Numbered from the stretch's first letter, positions 43,341 to 53,221 are shown. The stretch: DNA of 64,000 nucleotides from Acanthosepion lycidas (GCA_963932145.1 OZ010581.1:84583806-84647805), one strand, 5' to 3'. Numbers and translations: made by a program. Notes: generated by a model from the letters alone, not told the origin.

Positions 43341-43583
43341 GATCAATAAAAACAAAGAATTGAACAGATTTCTAAAATTGAAATGCCTCATTATTTGTAG
43401 GTTCTATTACACTCTCATACATATGTGTGTGTGTATGTGTCTGTCCCCTTAGTAATTACCCTGGAGACAGGATAGGTCTGTCATGATGACTGTTATTAGT
43501 TATGACAAAAATGTGAGAAAATAATAAAATCTACAAATAATGAGATATTTAAAATTTATTTGTAAATCAGTTCAATTCTTTGT
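43341..43583. repeat. Inverted repeat, ~60-bp arms
   Basis: Left arm about 43,341-43,406 (with ACAAAGAATTGAAC and CTCATTATTTGTAG) is repeated in reverse complement at about 43,522-43,583. Loop is about 115 bases and contains a short (GT)n stretch at 43,422-43,438. The right arm overlaps the 3' end of the hAT-like coding remnant, so the left arm is an inverted second piece of the same sequence. Confidence 0.85.
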
Positions 43584-44041
43584 TTCTTTTTTGCAAATTC
43601 ATTGATTACTTTGCTATAAAATGTATCAGCATTACTCTCTACCTTCACCTTCTTCAAAAGATTTTCAGAGTAATTATGGAATTCAAATGGTTCTGAGATA
43701 TTTGGGTATCTTTTTAAAGCTGTAATCAAATTGTTCAGATTGTTCAAATTGCTGCAGCCAGTAGCTCTTGTTGACAATATAAAACATGGGAAACAGAACA
43801 ATTTGTTCAGAATAGAACATCATGTCATCCCCTCATACTGTTCATAATACTTAGAATCAAAATAATGATGACATTCCTTGCTGTTCACTTTGGTTTTGAT
43901 TTTCAGTTCAAGATTTGGCTTCTCTTTTCTGAGAATGATCATATTTGTCTTCTCTTTGAAGCTTCTTGTTGCAAAAAAGTTGGGGAAGTAGAGAGGAAAC
44001 GGAGCTGACTTTTTTGCTATCCTGCAACTGAATGAAAGCAT
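43556..44041 (-). pseudogene. hAT/zinc-finger-MYM-like transposase N-terminal remnant
   Basis: Two minus-strand frames, 44,041-43,820 and 43,801-43,556, appear to be one gene broken near 43,810. The second contains FCFPCFILSTRATG and LNNLNNLITALKRY. This resembles the region 'CFPC...F..L..L..AL..H' found after the zinc finger in hAT-type transposases of the zinc-finger MYM/DUF4371 group. The frame ends KKKQRIELIYK. The catalytic core is not seen, so the piece is at most an N-terminal third. The assignment rests on a single motif and could be wrong; a domesticated zinc-finger protein fragment is an alternative. Confidence 0.45.
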
Positions 44042-44091
44042 GAAAAATGTTACTGGGTTATAAATTATTTTAAATGAATCAAATATTTATT

Positions 44092-44135
44092 CTAACAAGG
44101 TGCTAGTTTATTCTAACTAGGTGCTAGTTTACTTT
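44092..44135. repeat. Short tandem duplication (22 bp x 2)
   Basis: TCTAACAAGGTGCTAGTTTAT is followed at once by TCTAACTAGGTGCTAGTTTAC. One base differs inside the unit. Confidence 0.8.
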
Positions 44136-44159
44136 TTTATGTAACTTTAAAAAAAAAAA

Positions 44160-44243
44160 AAATTTAAATATTTAAAATTAAATTTTAAAACATTGAAATG
44201 GATAAATAGATGAAAATTTTATTTTTTTAATACTAAAAAATAA
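44160..44243. repeat. Dispersed direct repeat, copy 2
   Basis: Matches 40,690-40,775 in the same orientation. The two copies bracket a 3.4-kb block with the Penelope-like element and the hAT-like remnant. The rest of the stretch to 45,370 holds no recognised gene: AT-rich sequence, an (AT)n run and small frames in it. Confidence 0.75.
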
Positions 44244-44762
44244 TGCTCCTTTTCACTCTAAGTGTGAACTGGTCAGGAAAAAAATTCTAGCTAGTGGTCA
44301 CATGACTGAATCTGGATCTTAAGAAGGGAACAAGAATACACTTTATGGGTTCAATCTTTTTAAAAAGCAGTAAAAAATATCTTCTGATATGATATTAGGA
44401 TCACCAGACATTCCATATATACTCTTCACTATCAAATAATCATATGAAATAAACAAGAATCAGAAATAAAAAAAATTGGAAATTTACTAAATACCTATTT
44501 CTTATCTAAATCTGTCCAACTCTATGAGGAAAGCTTTAAGTTCTTTGAATAAGCAAGTCTTCGATCTTAGCTGCACAGGGAAACAAAAAAAAATAGTGCT
44601 TCTAGAGAAAATATATTAAGAGCAATAATATGACTTAATATGGCTGAAAAGTAAGCAGCAAAAAAAATGAGGATAGTGAAAATTATCAATAATTAATTTT
44701 ATATCACACAAAAATTATCTATCCTGGAAGTAAGGCATGCAGTGCATGTATTGCATACATAC

Positions 44763-44772
44763 ACACTATATA

Positions 44773-44822
<50 letters not shown>
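44763..44822. repeat. (AT)n microsatellite, interrupted
   Basis: AT dinucleotides with one TTTT interruption. Confidence 0.95.
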
Positions 44823-44824
<2 letters not shown>

Positions 44825-45374
44825 CATGATATTAAATATAAACAATAGAATGACATTTATTCCCTGTCTCAATTTTAATTTTCAGGATTTTGAGCAGATA
44901 CACATATACAAACATTCAGTTTTATATATTATGTTTATATTATATTATTTATAATGGAAAATACTTTTCAATATGGTTTAAAATAAATGATTAAAATATA
45001 GTTTTATATTAGCTTTATATAAGTGGATGCTAAAAAGTTCTCGATCTGACCAAGAAATGTTCCATGAAAATCTAATGTTTGGTTAATTAATCAAATTTTT
45101 GAGAAATATGTTCAGCTGAAAGCTTTCCACTACCACTTTGTATATATTGATAGTTATTTAAAGTTTGTTTTGGTTTATAAGTCCAAAAACATTGCCAATC
45201 TGGCTCTTTATCAAAATGTTTGCTGAAGTTGAGATGCAAAAATATATAGAAAGATGAAATCTTTTGCCATTAACTATGTAAGATGCTGAGAATTAGGTTA
45301 TGGGTAAAAATTTATTAAATATTTTTAATAAAAATAAAACAGGCTTGAAAAATCCACTAGACAATTGATTTGTG

Positions 45375-45500
45375 AATTGTGTAACATAGTAATTGTGAGT
45401 TCAATCTATGGGCTTGGTAGTGTGTACTTGAACTCAATGGAAATGGGGTGAATTATAACTGAGCAGTACTAATTAAGAACCAGACAAGATATCCGTTTAC
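45375..45500 (+). repeat. Possible degenerate tRNA-derived SINE (B-box side)
   Basis: GTGAGTTCAATCTATGGGC (from about 45,398) resembles the B box and 3' side of a tRNA-derived SINE, followed by GTGTGTACTTGAACTCAA. Downstream, CTGATGAAGACACAATGACTG at about 45,667 is of a type often seen at the ends of dispersed retroelements. Both are weak resemblances. Confidence 0.25.
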
Positions 45501-45891
45501 ATGATGGATATGTTAGGATTTGTGTCAATCTAATATCACTCAACAAAGTGGTGAAAAGAGATGTTCATCCAATGAAAAATGTTGAATGGGGCAAATCTAC
45601 CCTTGTAAATTAAATAAAGAGTTCACTTCAAAATTTCCTGTAGGTTACCTGGATCAACATATACCTGATGAAGACACAATGACTGAAACATTGTGATAAT
45701 ACCAACAAAGATGGGGATGATAGTCCACATGTAAATAATGTAAATAAATATAAAGATATTGTGATATTTTAATAGTATTTCATCTAAATCTCACTCATGT
45801 TACAGAAATATTTATTTCAATTAACAGAAAAAATTAAACTTGATGATAATTTTAAATTCTTTTAATGCAGTTTTTTATTTTCCTCACCTAG

Positions 45892-45971
45892 GAACTGGAA
45901 GTAATGTCTGCTATATTGAAAATGTAGATTCTATTGAAAAATGGGAAGATGATAATGACTGCTCAAAACAA
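45892..45971 (+). CDS. HK: Hexokinase-like exon 'c' (GTGSN phosphate loop)
   Basis: Exon of 80 nt between CACCTAG and GTAAGT. Its first two bases complete the glycine split by the GC-AG intron. It reads GTGSNVCYIENVDSIEKW, matching the hexokinase phosphate-2 loop with the sugar-contacting Asn (Asn231 of glucokinase), then an acidic variable stretch ending DDNDCSKQ. Ends in phase 0. Family members usually have a Met-Glu-Glu after the CY; Ile-Glu-Asn is a mild departure. Confidence 0.92.
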
Positions 45972-46068
45972 GTAAGTGTACATTTTTATAAGGTATCAGT
46001 TATATTGTACCTTGCAGAATTGAAGTAACTTATATGAATTGGTGTATTTGGAATTGAATTAACTTTTA

Positions 46069-46209
46069 TGAGGAAGTGCTGAAAAAGTCTTGTCTTAACC
46101 AAGAAGGAATTCACAAAATATTGCTTGATTGATCAGTTTTACAAAATATTGCTTCATTTGATCAGTTTTACAAAGTGGACCAGGCTAAGAACTTTTCAGC
46201 ACATCCTTG
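46069..46209. mobile_element. MITE, 141 bp, Tc1/mariner-type TA duplication
   Basis: Imperfect terminal inverted repeats: left TGAGGAAGTGCTGAAAAAG, right (reverse complement) CAAGGATGTGCTGAAAAG. The element is flanked by TA at 46,067-46,068 and 46,210-46,211, as expected for Tc1/mariner-type insertion. Inside are two copies of a unit with ACAAAATATTGCTT and TTGATCAGTTTTAC (about 30 bp period). There is no coding capacity. Similar sequence GGATGCTAAAAAGTTCT at about 45,028 may be the end of a second, decayed relative. Confidence 0.65.
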
Positions 46210-47670
46210 TAGATAGCAATTTAAGAATGTAAAATTGTTCTTTAATTTAATCCTTATATCCCTGTCCATATTTTTATCAATTTAAAAACTGGGTCATTAC
46301 AATCAAACACATACTGATTTTTAAACTTTGTCTTTTCTCTATCATTCTATTTGTCTTGCAAGATCATCTTTTTTGTATATTTTATTTTCATATTGTGGAC
46401 TAATCAAAGAATATAGCAAAAAATTTAGAGCATTAAATAATTAATTCATAAGGTTGAGTAAGATTGAAAAAATGCCAGACTGCTCTTAATTGCTTAATAC
46501 AGGGGGTGTTCTTAATAATGCAGGGAGGTCAAAACTTTCTCAATATTCTATTAATGGAGGAATCTTAATAAAAGGGGTTTCAGAAAATCATTTAAAGGCT
46601 TGAAAAGTAAAAAATTAATAAAAGGTATCGTCTTAATAACTTAATGGTGGGGTAAAAATTTTCTCAAAAAAATAAACGTCTAATCTGGCCCTCAGTCACC
46701 TAAGAGTAATAAAATTTGATATAATATATAGTAAATTCATTATTTATAAATGTTATTTCTAAAACTGAAACAGTCATGGTGGAGTAATTGATATTGGCTC
46801 GGATTAAGGAACTTGAACCACTTGTAAATTTTAATCTTACAATATTGGGCTGATTTAGCTGAAGAAACCAAATTTGCAATAGAAGAGAGACATAATGACT
46901 TGTAAAAATCTATTTTCTTTTTTTTTTGTCACACTGCAAATACTTTGATACAAGTGAGGACCAAAACAAAATGAAGTATAAACATTGCACACTTAAAATC
47001 TTTCAAATCTTTGTTTCATGTTAAAGAATGTTTCTTTCTATGATGAAATCTATGATCTTCATAAAAAGATTTAAAATTTAATTTCAGATGCACAATTGCT
47101 TACAAAATACAATGTACATTAAATCAAGAACTGTTAAAACAATTTAAATCAAAGGTCCACTGTAAAAATTCAGATATTTTACTGACTTTGATATAAAATG
47201 TTTAATAAAATGCTACTAAATATCTACAGTAACTAATTAATTTTACATCTGGTCAGGTAGCTGACTATATGAAATCATATGTAAAGAATTTGATGCTAAT
47301 GATTTAAAAAAATCACCAAGTCATTTTTCATTCTGCATGCATACTTGACTAAAACTAGTTTTGTTTATAATAACCAATTCAGTAAGAATTTGAGTATAAT
47401 TTGAGCAATGTAATTCTCAGGAAAAAATCTTACAACATTTTCATTAATGATAACAGATATGACTTAATCTATTTCTTTAGTGAGAATTTGAATATTTTTC
47501 CTTTTTCTTTTTGGAATGCGCATCAATTTATGTTTATATGATAGGTAATTGTCTGGAATGGCTCTATGAAAGCAAAGTTTGTTTACCTGGTCACGAATAG
47601 CAGCTGTCACCTTCAATATGTGAATTGATTCATTTTGTGAGAAAATGAAAACATTCTTAGAACATGTTTT

Positions 47671-47672
<2 letters not shown>

Positions 47673-47711
<39 letters not shown>
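47673..47711. repeat. (AT)n microsatellite
   Basis: About 19 AT dinucleotides. Confidence 0.95.
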
Positions 47712-47712
<1 letters not shown>

Positions 47713-47984
47713 GGTTAATGGTCAGTGCTGAATCAGACCAGGGAACAGTAGTATTAAAAATTGCTCAATATGCGTGAGAAAAAATAAGTAAAAATAAAAA
47801 TAACATGTAGAGCTTTCAGTGACATAGCAGCAGGTGTTGAGATTACGTCCAATGTCCTGTCTTTCAATCATCATATGCTTGTTATTTTTTTTTGAAAGAT
47901 AATTATTTAGCATTCTTTGTGGTTTACTTAAAATAAATATATATGCTTTATTTATATTTTAAAATTGTACTCCATTCGTTCTTA

Positions 47985-48316
47985 TTTTACCTGTATATAT
48001 ATATTATAAAAGTCAAAGCAAATTTTCTGGTGTATATTACAATTGTGAATCTAGATAAAAAGTTATACCCTAAATTATACAATGTTGAACAGATTCAAAA
48101 CTTTAAAGCTGAATTCTCCAAACTGTTTAAAGGATTAGGTCTTATAAAGAATTAATACCAAATACTCCTGAAAGAAAATGTAATACCAATCTGCATATAT
48201 ACACCTTGACATGTACCACATCCTTTACTTCCCAAAGTAAGGGACAAGTTGAATGAAATGGTTAACCAAAAAGTTATTTCCCCAGTAACAGTCCCAACAG
48301 ATTGGTGTTTCATGCA
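47985..48316 (+). pseudogene. Gypsy reverse transcriptase N-terminal fragment
   Basis: Frame containing FSKLFKGLGLIKN, then, after an in-frame stop, LLKENVIPICIYTP, another stop, and HVPHPLLPKVRDKLNEMV followed by VISPVTVPTDWC. This is the familiar start of Gypsy-family RTs: a Leu-Gly run, a Pro-rich segment, then 'GVI..V..PT.WC'. Two stops (about 48,153 and 48,210) interrupt an otherwise constant frame. It ends at the palindrome before the first catalytic motif. Confidence 0.8.
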
Positions 48317-48372
48317 GCCTATATATATTTTAAAACATATATAGGCTTAAATTAAAACATATATAGGCTGCA
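48313..48372. repeat. Palindrome with nested direct repeat at Gypsy junction
   Basis: Left arm TGCAGCCTATATATAT (48,313-48,328) and right arm ACATATATAGGCTGCA (48,357-48,372) pair at 15 of 16 positions. Within it TAAAACATATATAGGCT occurs twice, 22 bases apart. It lies exactly between the + RT piece and the minus integrase piece. Confidence 0.85.
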
Positions 48373-48850
48373 CAAAAAGGTCCTTTCGTGTTTTACATTT
48401 ATTGCTATGTTAAAGTAAATAGTGTATGTTTCATTATTGAATTTAAAGACTGTAAAATTCCTACTCTTTATTTGATTGTGTAAAATTATTTGAAAACTAT
48501 TTTCTTTACAAAAAAAAGTTGTTGATTTGATGTGTTGCACATGCCTCTCAATGAAGCTGTTACTTCTAGCATAGTGAGGTGAGCTGGTGGAATGCTTTAT
48601 ACTCCATGATGTGGTAAAGCTTTGGAAAGCTTGTCCTGCATTTTGTGGGCTGTTATAAGTCATTATCTCATCTGGTCATCCAAATAGCGATGCATATCTC
48701 TTTATTTTGTCAGCTATTGCCTTGCTGGTTACCAGTGTGGCCATTTCATCCACAACTGGGTATTTTGAGTACCTGTTGACAGTTAGGAGATGTTGATCTC
48801 GAACAGGTCTGATGGGATGTACTTCCATGGCTGTTATGGAATATTGTGTG
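48352..48850 (-). pseudogene. Gypsy integrase core fragment
   Basis: Minus-strand frame from about 48,845 down: LLTVNRYSKYPVVDEMAT (first strand of the integrase core; the metal-binding Asp position reads Asn here), a stop after YASLFG, then MTYNSPQNAGQAFQSF, where family members have an Asp-Asn-Gly-Pro, so the second acid is replaced as well. It continues TSSPHYARSNSFIERHVQH, with the family's Asn-Gly-x-x-Glu reading Asn-Ser-x-x-Glu, so the third acid is kept. After this the frame loses similarity. Two of three catalytic acids gone means an inactive remnant. Confidence 0.82.
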
Positions 48851-49086
48851 GTTAAAGTGCTTCTCTTCTATTTGCATCTTAGTGTTCCTGGCAAAGTATG
48901 CATGACTGGTACATATTTTCTATGTCTTTGTTGATGTTTTGCTAATATACACTTTCTCTGGCAAGTCAATGAGTTTTCTCAATACTTTTATGGGCTTGAT
49001 GGAGCTAGTGCAGAATGTCATTTTTCATAGATTCTGTGATCAAAACATGTTGTCCTTTAAAGAGGATTTATGTTTTAACTGCTAGT

Positions 49087-49440
49087 TCATTTCAGAACAA
49101 CCAGTATGATCGGATGCCGACTAGTACATCTCAGATAGTTTCTGGCCATCCTTGAAAAAATAGTCTTTTTAACAAGATTCAGTGTTCTGTCTCTCATTGT
49201 CTTGCTGCATAGCAAATTTCTTTTTTCTGTTGAGAAATTGATGATTGCAATAGTGTGGTACTTATCATCAACTTCTGCATCTATGCCATCAATTCTCTCA
49301 TCTAATTTGACTACGTTGTTGTTTTCTGGGTTGGGTAGTTGGCTAAATGCATCTGCAAGGATCATATCTTTGCTAGGGTGATAGACTACTCTGTTGTTAT
49401 AGCCTTGAATTTTTAATGTAAAAATCGAAGCTTGGTCTCT
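49087..49440 (-). pseudogene. Gypsy RNase H tail and linker to integrase
   Basis: Minus-strand frame opening with FTLKIQGYNNRVVYHPSKDM, then ILADAFSQLPNPEN, which is the conserved end of Gypsy RNase H (normally '..ADALSR'). The linker that follows includes TIAIINFSTEKRNLLCSKT, with the family pattern before the zinc-binding part of integrase. It ends at a stop at 49,087. Between it and the integrase core (48,850-49,087) sequence is decayed. The piece begins abruptly near 49,440. Confidence 0.82.
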
Positions 49441-49496
49441 TCTTTTTCTAATGTAATTGTAAGATAAAAAATATTCTGCGTCAATAGACTTTTTGG

Positions 49497-49765
49497 AATA
49501 ATCATGAAAATAACAAGTTTTTACTTATTGTTTGTTCTTTATTTATTTAAAAATGTAAGGAAGAAATCGAACTCTGGTTTGCTTTTCTTCATCTAATATG
49601 AAAAATTATTCTGTCAATTTCAATTGTCAGTATCATAACTTTATGGAATAAAACGTTTTTATAGTAATATTGTTTGCTTGTTTTTTCTTTATTTTTATAA
49701 AGTAATATTGAATAAAATTCTAAGATGAAATTCGAACACTGGTTTCCTTTTTTTAAATTGTAATT
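49497..49765. repeat. Imperfect ~165-bp tandem duplication
   Basis: GAAATCGAACTCTGGTTTGC at about 49,564 recurs as GAAATTCGAACACTGGTTTCC about 165 bases on, and the TTTGTTCTTTATTTATT / TTTTTTCTTTATTTTTA stretches before them also correspond. On the minus strand both contain GTTCGA-type motifs similar to a polymerase III B box. Confidence 0.5.
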
Positions 49766-51000
49766 TAAAAAGTACTCTATAATTAAAATAAAAGAGCCTA
49801 CAATCATTCATTTGCAGCAGCTTCACTTCAGCTTATACAGTAGTGTAGTGATGTCACATTTAATAAAACAGGCTTTCTATCTCGGTGATGTTGATAGAAC
49901 TCTTGATATTGTTAACACATTTCAGCCAATCCGTTCTCCAACTTTTATTAGGTGTAAGAAAAGATATAAAAACTTTTATCAGAAAATAGAAATAAAGAAA
50001 GAAAGAAAGAATCTGTCCATTTTACAGGCAAAACTACTCCAATTTATATACAGGAGAGTTCTTCTAACACAAAAAAGTCAATAATAGGTGATATTTATAA
50101 TTGCTGACTACACTTTTATAGTGGGGGGGAAGGAAAACAGAATGCACCCAAAATATGTTTAATAGTTTTCCCAATATGAATGTAGCAATGAAAAAATAAG
50201 ATAATTAAAAAATAAAGGAGAAAAAAAAGAAATATAGCTCAACGATTTTATGATTTGAAGAAAAACTTTTATGATTCAAAATAAAATCTCATGTATAAAA
50301 ATAATTACAAAGAGTCAATACAGATTTTTTTTATACAATCAAAAAATATTAGGATTTAAATTAAAATTGAGTCTAATTATCATTAAATTAACTGCACAAA
50401 TTTATTATTGTACCCAAAACTTTTTTAAGACGACTAACAGTATTACATGAAATCATTTTTATTTCTTTAGTTATGCTTCTCTCAGGTAGTTTGTTCAAAT
50501 TAACTTAAATAATTCAAAACTCCCACATCTACAGAAATATCTGCATATATGCAAATCATTATTAATAGTCTCTTAGACAGTGATAGTCCAATTGTAGAAC
50601 TTTACAAAAAATGTTTTTTATAACTCAGCTCTGTAAAAAACTGATAAACCCAAAAAGGATAATCTAAATTCTCAATATTTTTGAATTACATTCTTCATGA
50701 ATCAAATATATATTCTTTTAAACATACAGTTCATCTCTTGCTGAAAGTCTTTTCTGTTCTGTTGGATGAATCAAAATCTAGTAGAATCTCATGTGTCTTT
50801 TCTAATCTGGGAAGGTTTCTCTTGTTGGTGAATTTCTGTTTTTTCCACTTTATTTTATTTTCTGCTTAAGAGATAGATGCCTTAAATATTCTGTCTTCAT
50901 GAAAGTGACTGGCTTGCAGAAAAAAACATACAAAAATTCTGTCATTATATTTTGGCTTTAGGGACTTTTTCCTAACAGAATAAAAGGAAAAGATGAATTT
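49766..51000. other. Intronic, no gene recognised
   Basis: AT-rich sequence with short frames (the longest at 49,812-50,084 on +) that match nothing I know and have ordinary AT-rich composition. It contains a short (GAAA)n stretch near 49,994-50,010. Confidence 0.55.
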
Positions 51001-51005
51001 GATAT

Positions 51006-51430
51006 TTATGTGCCTTGAATATCTATGCATTCATAATCCTGAAAGTCCAGCATGGAGTAGAAAGATTTGATGTCCACTTCTTTGCTGTGTTTTGTCGGTG
51101 CATACATTACTATAATAGCCACGTTGAAAGACCTCCTTTTTAGCTTCCCTACCAGAATTCTTTCAGAAAGTTGGTGGTATCCTAGAAGTGTGTTATCTAG
51201 TATTAGTCCTACTCCTTTGTTGTTCTTCTCACCACCTGCATAAATGACCCTCTGTTTGTCACTGACAAAATCACTGTTGTTTGGCCATCCAGTTTCACAT
51301 ACATTTAGGATGTTAAGTCTGTTCATTTCTTGTTTAATATTATCAAACTGGATGCAGTTGTTCAATGTACAGACATTCCTGAGACTTATTTTGTGTTTGA
51401 TGCAAGCAGTCGCGGGATAATGGTCCAGTG
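51006..51430 (-). pseudogene. LINE endonuclease N-terminal part (inverted)
   Basis: Minus-strand frame with KISLRNVCTLNN (family: start of the nuclease, 'TWNVRTL'), DNIKQEMNRLNILNVCETGW (with the conserved catalytic Glu in ETGW; usual form ETRW), then GVGLILDNTLLGYHQLSERI and NVAIIVMYAPTKHSKEVDIK (the 'YAPT' signature). It ends soon after FYSMLDF, so the Asp/His catalytic residues of the second half are missing. The Asn in the first motif is kept. Similar to the protein often named craniofacial development protein 2-like in databases, which is this endonuclease. Confidence 0.85.
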
Positions 51431-51431
51431 A

Positions 51432-53221
51432 CACTTGTGGCACAATGACCAGGTAAGAGCCAACATTCTGCAAAGATTTGGAATGGAGTACAGAAAATTA
51501 CACAATGAAATAAAGACCAAATGCAGGCATGCTAAAGAAGAATGGCTAAATGAAAAATGTGCAGAAATAGAAAGATGGAGTACTACCAACAAAAGAGACA
51601 TGCACAAGCAAATAAAGAAATTAACAGGAAAGAAGACATACTTTTTGTCAGGCTGCCTAAAATCAAAGGATGGAACACTCAGAGAAAGAAAAAATTCTTC
51701 AACGCTGGTGCAAATATATTGGAGTGCTCTTTCATGACGAAAGGTAATAACCTGCAATACAAAGAAATCTTGATGGACCTGGAATTCTGAAAACCAAAGT
51801 AAAAGTAGCACTGGCCAAATTGAACGGAAACAAGGGAGCTGGGCCAGAAGGAATTTTAACAGAAATGCTGATAGCCTTAGATGACTTTGACAGAGACAAG
51901 ATTAGTGAAATAACAAAAGAAATCTACAACAGCAGGGATATAGCAGAAGACCTCAGCAGATCTATCTTCATAGAACCTAAGAAACCAGGTGCAAATGAAT
52001 GTGAACTCCACTGAACAATCAGCCTAATGAGCCATGTGACAAAACTCATCATCTGTATTCTGATGAATAAAGAACACAGCAAAATTAGGACAGAGATAGG
52101 ACAAGAACAATGCGGGTTTGTTAAAGACACCAGAACAAGGAATGTGATATTCATGCTCAGAATGTTATCAGAAAGAGCAAGACAAATGCAGAAGTATGTG
52201 TATCTATGTTTCATAGACTATGCAAAGACCTTCAACAAAGTACACCACAAGGATCTGCTGGAACTGCTCAGCAACCTTGAAAAATATCAGAATAATCAAG
52301 AACCAAACCTGACAGCAAACAGCATACATGCGCATAGAGAACAAGTTCAGTGAACATACAAAAATAGAAAGGGGCATAAGGCAAGGATGCATCTTCTCAT
52401 CTGAACTGTTCAACCTATACAGCGAGGCAATTCTGAGAAAATTGGAAACTCTACTGGGATTTACCGGCCACAACCGTAACAACATAAGATACACGGATGA
52501 CAGAGTTCTGATAGCAGACATGGAAAAGAAATTACAAAATCTTCTATAGAAGGTAGCAATGGAGAGTGAGAAGAAGGCACTAAGCATAAACTACAAGAAA
52601 ACAAAGGATGAGATTGAAATGCAAACTGCAGATCAGGAACACTAGAATCAAGCAGACTCAGACTGGAAAGTGTTCTAACAGAGGATGGTAAATGTGATAC
52701 TGAGATCCATAGATGTATTGGGATGGCCAAGGACACATTCCAATAGCTGGGCAGAGGACTGCAAGACAGGAGAATTTCTTTGGTAATGAAGAAAAGAATA
52801 CTGAACTGTTACGTGACATCTTCCCTTCTTTACGGCAGTGAATGTTGGACTTAAAGATGAAGACGAGATTTGAAGCGACAGAAATGTGTTTTTCCTGAAG
52901 GATGCTAAGGATATCATGGACTGAGTGAGGTCTTAGAGAGGATGTAAACAAGGAGGAGGCTTATACTTAACATCAGGAAGAGGCAGCTGAAGTTTCTGGG
53001 ATACATAATGAGGAAGGAGGGCCTGGAGAATCACAGGTCGAATAGAGGGAAAGAAAGACAAGGGAAAGCAATGCGTGACATACCTGGTGACCTTAAGCAA
53101 GGGGATGACAGAATGTGGTCTGGGGGAGGTGGCAGAGGGAAGAAACTTGTTGAGAGCTACAAGGGATAGAGGGAGGTGGAGAGCCATGATCATCTATGTC
53201 CTGAAAGGACACGACACATAG
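51432..53221 (+). pseudogene. LINE ORF2 reverse transcriptase and C-terminal region
   Basis: Pieces in order: NILQRFGMEYRKLHNEI and CRHAKEEWLNEKCAEIE (linker helices), NGNKGAGPEGILTEML (RT motif 1-2, usual Lys-Ala-Pro-Gly-x-Asp altered to Gly-Ala-Gly-Pro-Glu), EQCGFVKDTRTRNVIF, YLCFIDYAKTFNKVHH (motif A; Asp kept), IERGIRQGCIFSSELFNLY (motif B), IRYTDDRVLIAD (motif C, Tyr-Thr-Asp-Asp), then the tail with ILNCYVTSSLLYGSECWT and LNIRKRQLKFLGYIMRKEG. Stops at about 52,012 and shifts near 51,780, 52,310, 52,550 and in 52.6-53.1 kb break it. Motif C with Thr for Ala is unusual. The minus-strand frames overlying it are shadows. Confidence 0.88.

Larger units (their letters stand above)
39999..45891 (+). 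other. GC-AG intron of the hexokinase-like gene (5,893 bp)
   Basis: Starts GCAAGTTG and ends TTTTCCTCACCTAG. Phase 1. It carries most of the 40-45 kb insertions: a 42-bp tandem repeat, an (AT)n run, the Penelope-like element, an inverted repeat, the hAT-like remnant and a possible SINE. The interval 39,999-40,990 otherwise holds no recognised gene; the small minus frame near 40.7-40.9 kb is AT-rich noise. Confidence 0.82.
45972..47940. other. Intronic, no gene recognised
   Basis: Hexokinase intron sequence. It holds the MITE described separately and an (AT)n run at 47,673-47,711. I see no exon and no coding remnant in it; a minus-strand frame at 47.72-47.91 kb has no recognisable similarity. 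Confidence 0.6.
47985..49440. mobile_element. Gypsy-type LTR retrotransposon remnant, halves in opposite orientation
   Basis: A + strand piece with the start of a Gypsy reverse transcriptase (47,985-48,316) faces a minus-strand piece with the RNase H end and integrase core (49,440-48,352). In an intact element these lie in one orientation, in the order RT, RNase H, integrase. The RT palm and most of RNase H are missing, as are gag, protease and LTRs. The junction carries a palindrome. Two independent fragments from different copies are possible, but shared family character and abutting ends favour one rearranged element. Confidence 0.75.

Noticed and set aside
49812-50084. + strand frame of 90 codons
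   Set aside because: No recognisable domain, no splice context and ordinary AT-rich composition. It could be an unknown fragment, but nothing supports a gene.
51386-51811. Minus-strand frame with many hydrophobic residues, resembling a membrane protein
   Set aside because: It is the antisense of the LINE linker region and overlaps the endonuclease in another frame; the LINE reading is clearly the meaningful one.
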